From a virus: a DNA stretch of 23,919 nucleotides. Within the stretch, counting starts at the first letter, position 1; the number at the start of each line of letters is the position of its first letter. The translations under genes and the position numbers were made by a program. The notes under the pieces are model-generated. The model had not been told where the DNA came from. It worked only from the letters and a program-made list of their open reading frames with translations, and did no database searches. Shown here in pieces: positions 22,711-23,919 of the stretch. The stretch covers positions 1 through 23,919 of the IMG/VR virus record IMGVR_UViG_3300042372_000326; one strand, written 5' to 3'.

Positions 22711-23102
22711 GGGTAGCCCTCCCACATGCGGGACGGGTCTACTGTCCCGTTCGACTGGCACTGCCTGCACTTGCCGCTGGCGTAGTACGGCACGCCCTTT
22801 AACCAACGGCAAACATGCACCCAGCCCCGATTGCATGAGCAGTTAAGCCATGCGCCGTCAGCCACTTGCGCCCTCTGTGGCCGCAATGCTTCGAGCGCGT
22901 TCCGGATGGCGGCCGGCGTAGGCCGCTCGTAGTGCGCGTTCACCAGATCGGCCATGGCGCGGCGTGCCTGTTCTTCGTCGTCGGCACTGACCAGCACGTT
23001 GCAGGCGGCGAGGGTCCACGCCTCTGCTTGCATGCCATACGGCAGAGGTAGCGCGTTTAGTTGCGCCAAAATGGCACTCGCCACGTCTCGCCTAATGGCC
23101 AT
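22707..23102 (-). CDS. Hypothetical replication-module protein with Cys-rich end
   Basis: The 131-residue protein starts at an ATG with GGAGG seven bases upstream and overlaps the DUF1376-type gene by 11 bases. Residues 1-80 look helical (RRDVASAILAQLNALPLPYG, EEQARRAMADLVNAHYERPT). The end has C88-S-C90-NRGW, C98 and C112-R-Q-C115, a possible zinc site. Position after a replisome-type gene suggests a helicase-loader or replication accessory role, but no catalytic motif supports a definite name. Confidence 0.68.
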   Translation of the reverse strand: MAIRRDVASAILAQLNALPLPYGMQAEAWTLAACNVLVSADDEEQARRAMADLVNAHYERPTPAAIRNALEALRPQRAQVADGAWLNCSCNRGWVHVCRWLKGVPYYASGKCRQCQSNGTVDPSRMWEGYP

Positions 23103-23919
23103 TATTGGCCTCCAGAGCCCTCAGGCGCAATTCTTCGGCCCATATTGGATCCTCAGTACCTTTTGCCCCTTGCGGAACGCTCAGAGCGAACGTACCGTCG
23201 CGCAGCCACCACTGCGCCGGCTTGGGCCGGAGGTGCCGGTTGGCGCGGTAGGCATCTCGCCAGCTCGCGACTGCTCGGCGGATCGACTCCGCGAAGTCGA
23301 TGGGCCGGTCGAGGTAACTGGCCGACTGCTGGAAGGCGCTGGTGATCGCCGCGATGGTCATCGGCAGGTCGCCGCCAGCCGGTAGCTGCTCGCAAGCGTA
23401 ACGCGCTGCGTCGGCGAAGGCCGCGGTCGGGTCCGGTTCGTTTTGGGTAAGGGGGAGGGGGTCGCGCGCCGCGCGCGCGTCCTGCTCAGAAGCTGTATAC
23501 TCTCCCTCTCTTTCTATAGGTATCAGTATAGGAGTTGACGCTGAGCGTGACGCTGAGCGTGACGGTGAGCGTGACGGTGAGCGTGAAATTGTGGTTGACG
23601 CTGAGCGTGACGCTGAGCGTGCGCGAATTTCGGCGCTTTTTCTGCCGGCGTCGGCTTGGCGTTGTTTGATATCAACGAGTTGCGGTCGCTTAGCGTCCAC
23701 TGTCGGGTGAGACATGCGGGAATCTCGCTCGATGAAAAGTGGCTTCAACTCGGGCCATACCCTGTTGAAATCCCGCAAAGTCACAGCGCACATTTTCGCA
23801 AGTGAGATTGCATCGAGAGGTAAGGTTCCGTGCTTCCAGTTGAGGTCGAGCAGGTCGCGGTAGACGCCGCGCGCGGCAAGCGAAAGGCGGGTCCTGGTCT
23901 CGCTGCACAGCCAGTTGTC
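23092..23919 (-). CDS. DUF1376-type replication-associated protein, 5' end outside window
   Basis: The frame is open from base 23919 down to its TAG, giving 275 visible residues, so the true start lies beyond the edge. A shorter form beginning at 23793 would lose conserved sequence. The visible start (DNWLCSETRTRLSLAARGVY, then RDLLDLNWKHGTLP) and VWPELKPLFIERDSRMSHPT are typical of DUF1376 proteins found in phage replication modules. A low-complexity RSAS/RSPS repeat follows, then a C-terminal domain (FAESIRRAVASWRDAYRANR, RPKPAQWWLRDG) resembling helical loader- or primosome-like ends. It probably helps start DNA replication; the exact role is inferred. Confidence 0.78.
   Translation of the reverse strand, partial: DNWLCSETRTRLSLAARGVYRDLLDLNWKHGTLPLDAISLAKMCAVTLRDFNRVWPELKPLFIERDSRMSHPTVDAKRPQLVDIKQRQADAGRKSAEIRARSASRSASTTISRSPSRSPSRSASRSASTPILIPIEREGEYTASEQDARAARDPLPLTQNEPDPTAAFADAARYACEQLPAGGDLPMTIAAITSAFQQSASYLDRPIDFAESIRRAVASWRDAYRANRHLRPKPAQWWLRDGTFALSVPQGAKGTEDPIWAEELRLRALEANNGH
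23537..23620. repeat. In-frame 12-bp repeat array (iteron-like)
   Basis: Seven consecutive 12-base units: GACGCTGAGCGT twice, GACGGTGAGCGT twice, one degenerate unit (GAAATTGTGGTT), then GACGCTGAGCGT twice. In the first type ACGCT-G-AGCGT is a perfect 5-1-5 palindrome. The array encodes RSAS/RSPS tetrapeptides in the DUF1376-type gene. An AT-richer stretch with TATAC and CTATAGG lies directly beside it (about 23495-23535). Confidence 0.8.

Noticed and set aside
23537-23620. CRISPR array
   Set aside because: Units are 12 bases with no spacers, in frame in a coding gene; incompatible with CRISPR architecture.
23690-23908. Minus-strand frame of 72 codons at the right edge
   Set aside because: Overlaps the DUF1376-type frame, which is open to the edge and carries the family motifs.
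1-23919. tRNA genes, integrase with att sites, insertion sequences, reverse transcriptase-based diversification
   Set aside because: Looked for by eye on both strands; no cloverleaf, recombinase, transposase or RT motif was seen. A tRNA scan could still find a degenerate one.

Overview
The window is part of the genome of a tailed phage (or prophage) with an HK97-type head and a long non-contractile (siphovirus-like) tail. It is GC-rich and densely packed. Shine-Dalgarno-type sites (AGGAG/GGAGG) precede many starts, and one tail-region protein carries a signal peptide. A GC-rich Gram-negative host, probably proteobacterial, is the likeliest reading, but this is an inference from codon bias and protein style. 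No integrase, repressor, holin, endolysin or tRNA is visible, so lytic versus temperate cannot be decided.

Layout. From about 20472 down to 1 the genes lie on the minus strand in standard late order: HNH endonuclease, terminase small and large subunits, portal, prohead protease, major capsid protein, a small probable head protein, head-tail connector, head-tail adaptor, HK97 gp10-like protein, tail completion protein (DUF3168 type), two paralogous tail tube proteins, tail assembly chaperone with a -1 frameshift extension, tape measure protein, a very large tail hub/tip protein, and then a cluster of fibre-related genes whose last member runs off the left edge. Most neighbours overlap by 1-4 bases (ATGA, GTGA, TAATG), which indicates translational coupling. 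Between terminase and HNH (19877-20154) lies a repeat-rich non-coding stretch that is the best candidate for a cos site or origin.

On the plus strand, 20573-22430 is a tight operon of six small genes behind a recognisable sigma70-like promoter (20504-20531). It contains two tandem paralogues with alanine-rich cores, resembling proteins annotated as Imm-5-like putative immunity proteins, followed by a one-helix membrane protein and a 51-residue zinc-ribbon-like protein. This looks like an early/accessory module.

From the right edge (23919) leftwards, three coupled minus-strand genes form what looks like a replication or early module: a DUF1376-type protein cut by the edge, then two Cys-rich proteins. 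They converge on the plus-strand operon at a near-perfect 27-bp palindrome. The DUF1376 gene holds an in-frame array of 12-bp units, each a small palindrome, which recalls iterons inside replication initiator genes.

Most unusual points: (1) a textbook slippery site plus hairpin giving an unlabelled chaperone extension; (2) a small tail protein with six tryptophans spaced exactly seven residues apart; (3) the duplicated Ala-rich genes in a six-gene coupled plus-strand island; (4) four separate repeat or palindrome elements (17868-17931, 19934-19988, 22432-22458, 23537-23620) that could be protein-binding or replication sites.
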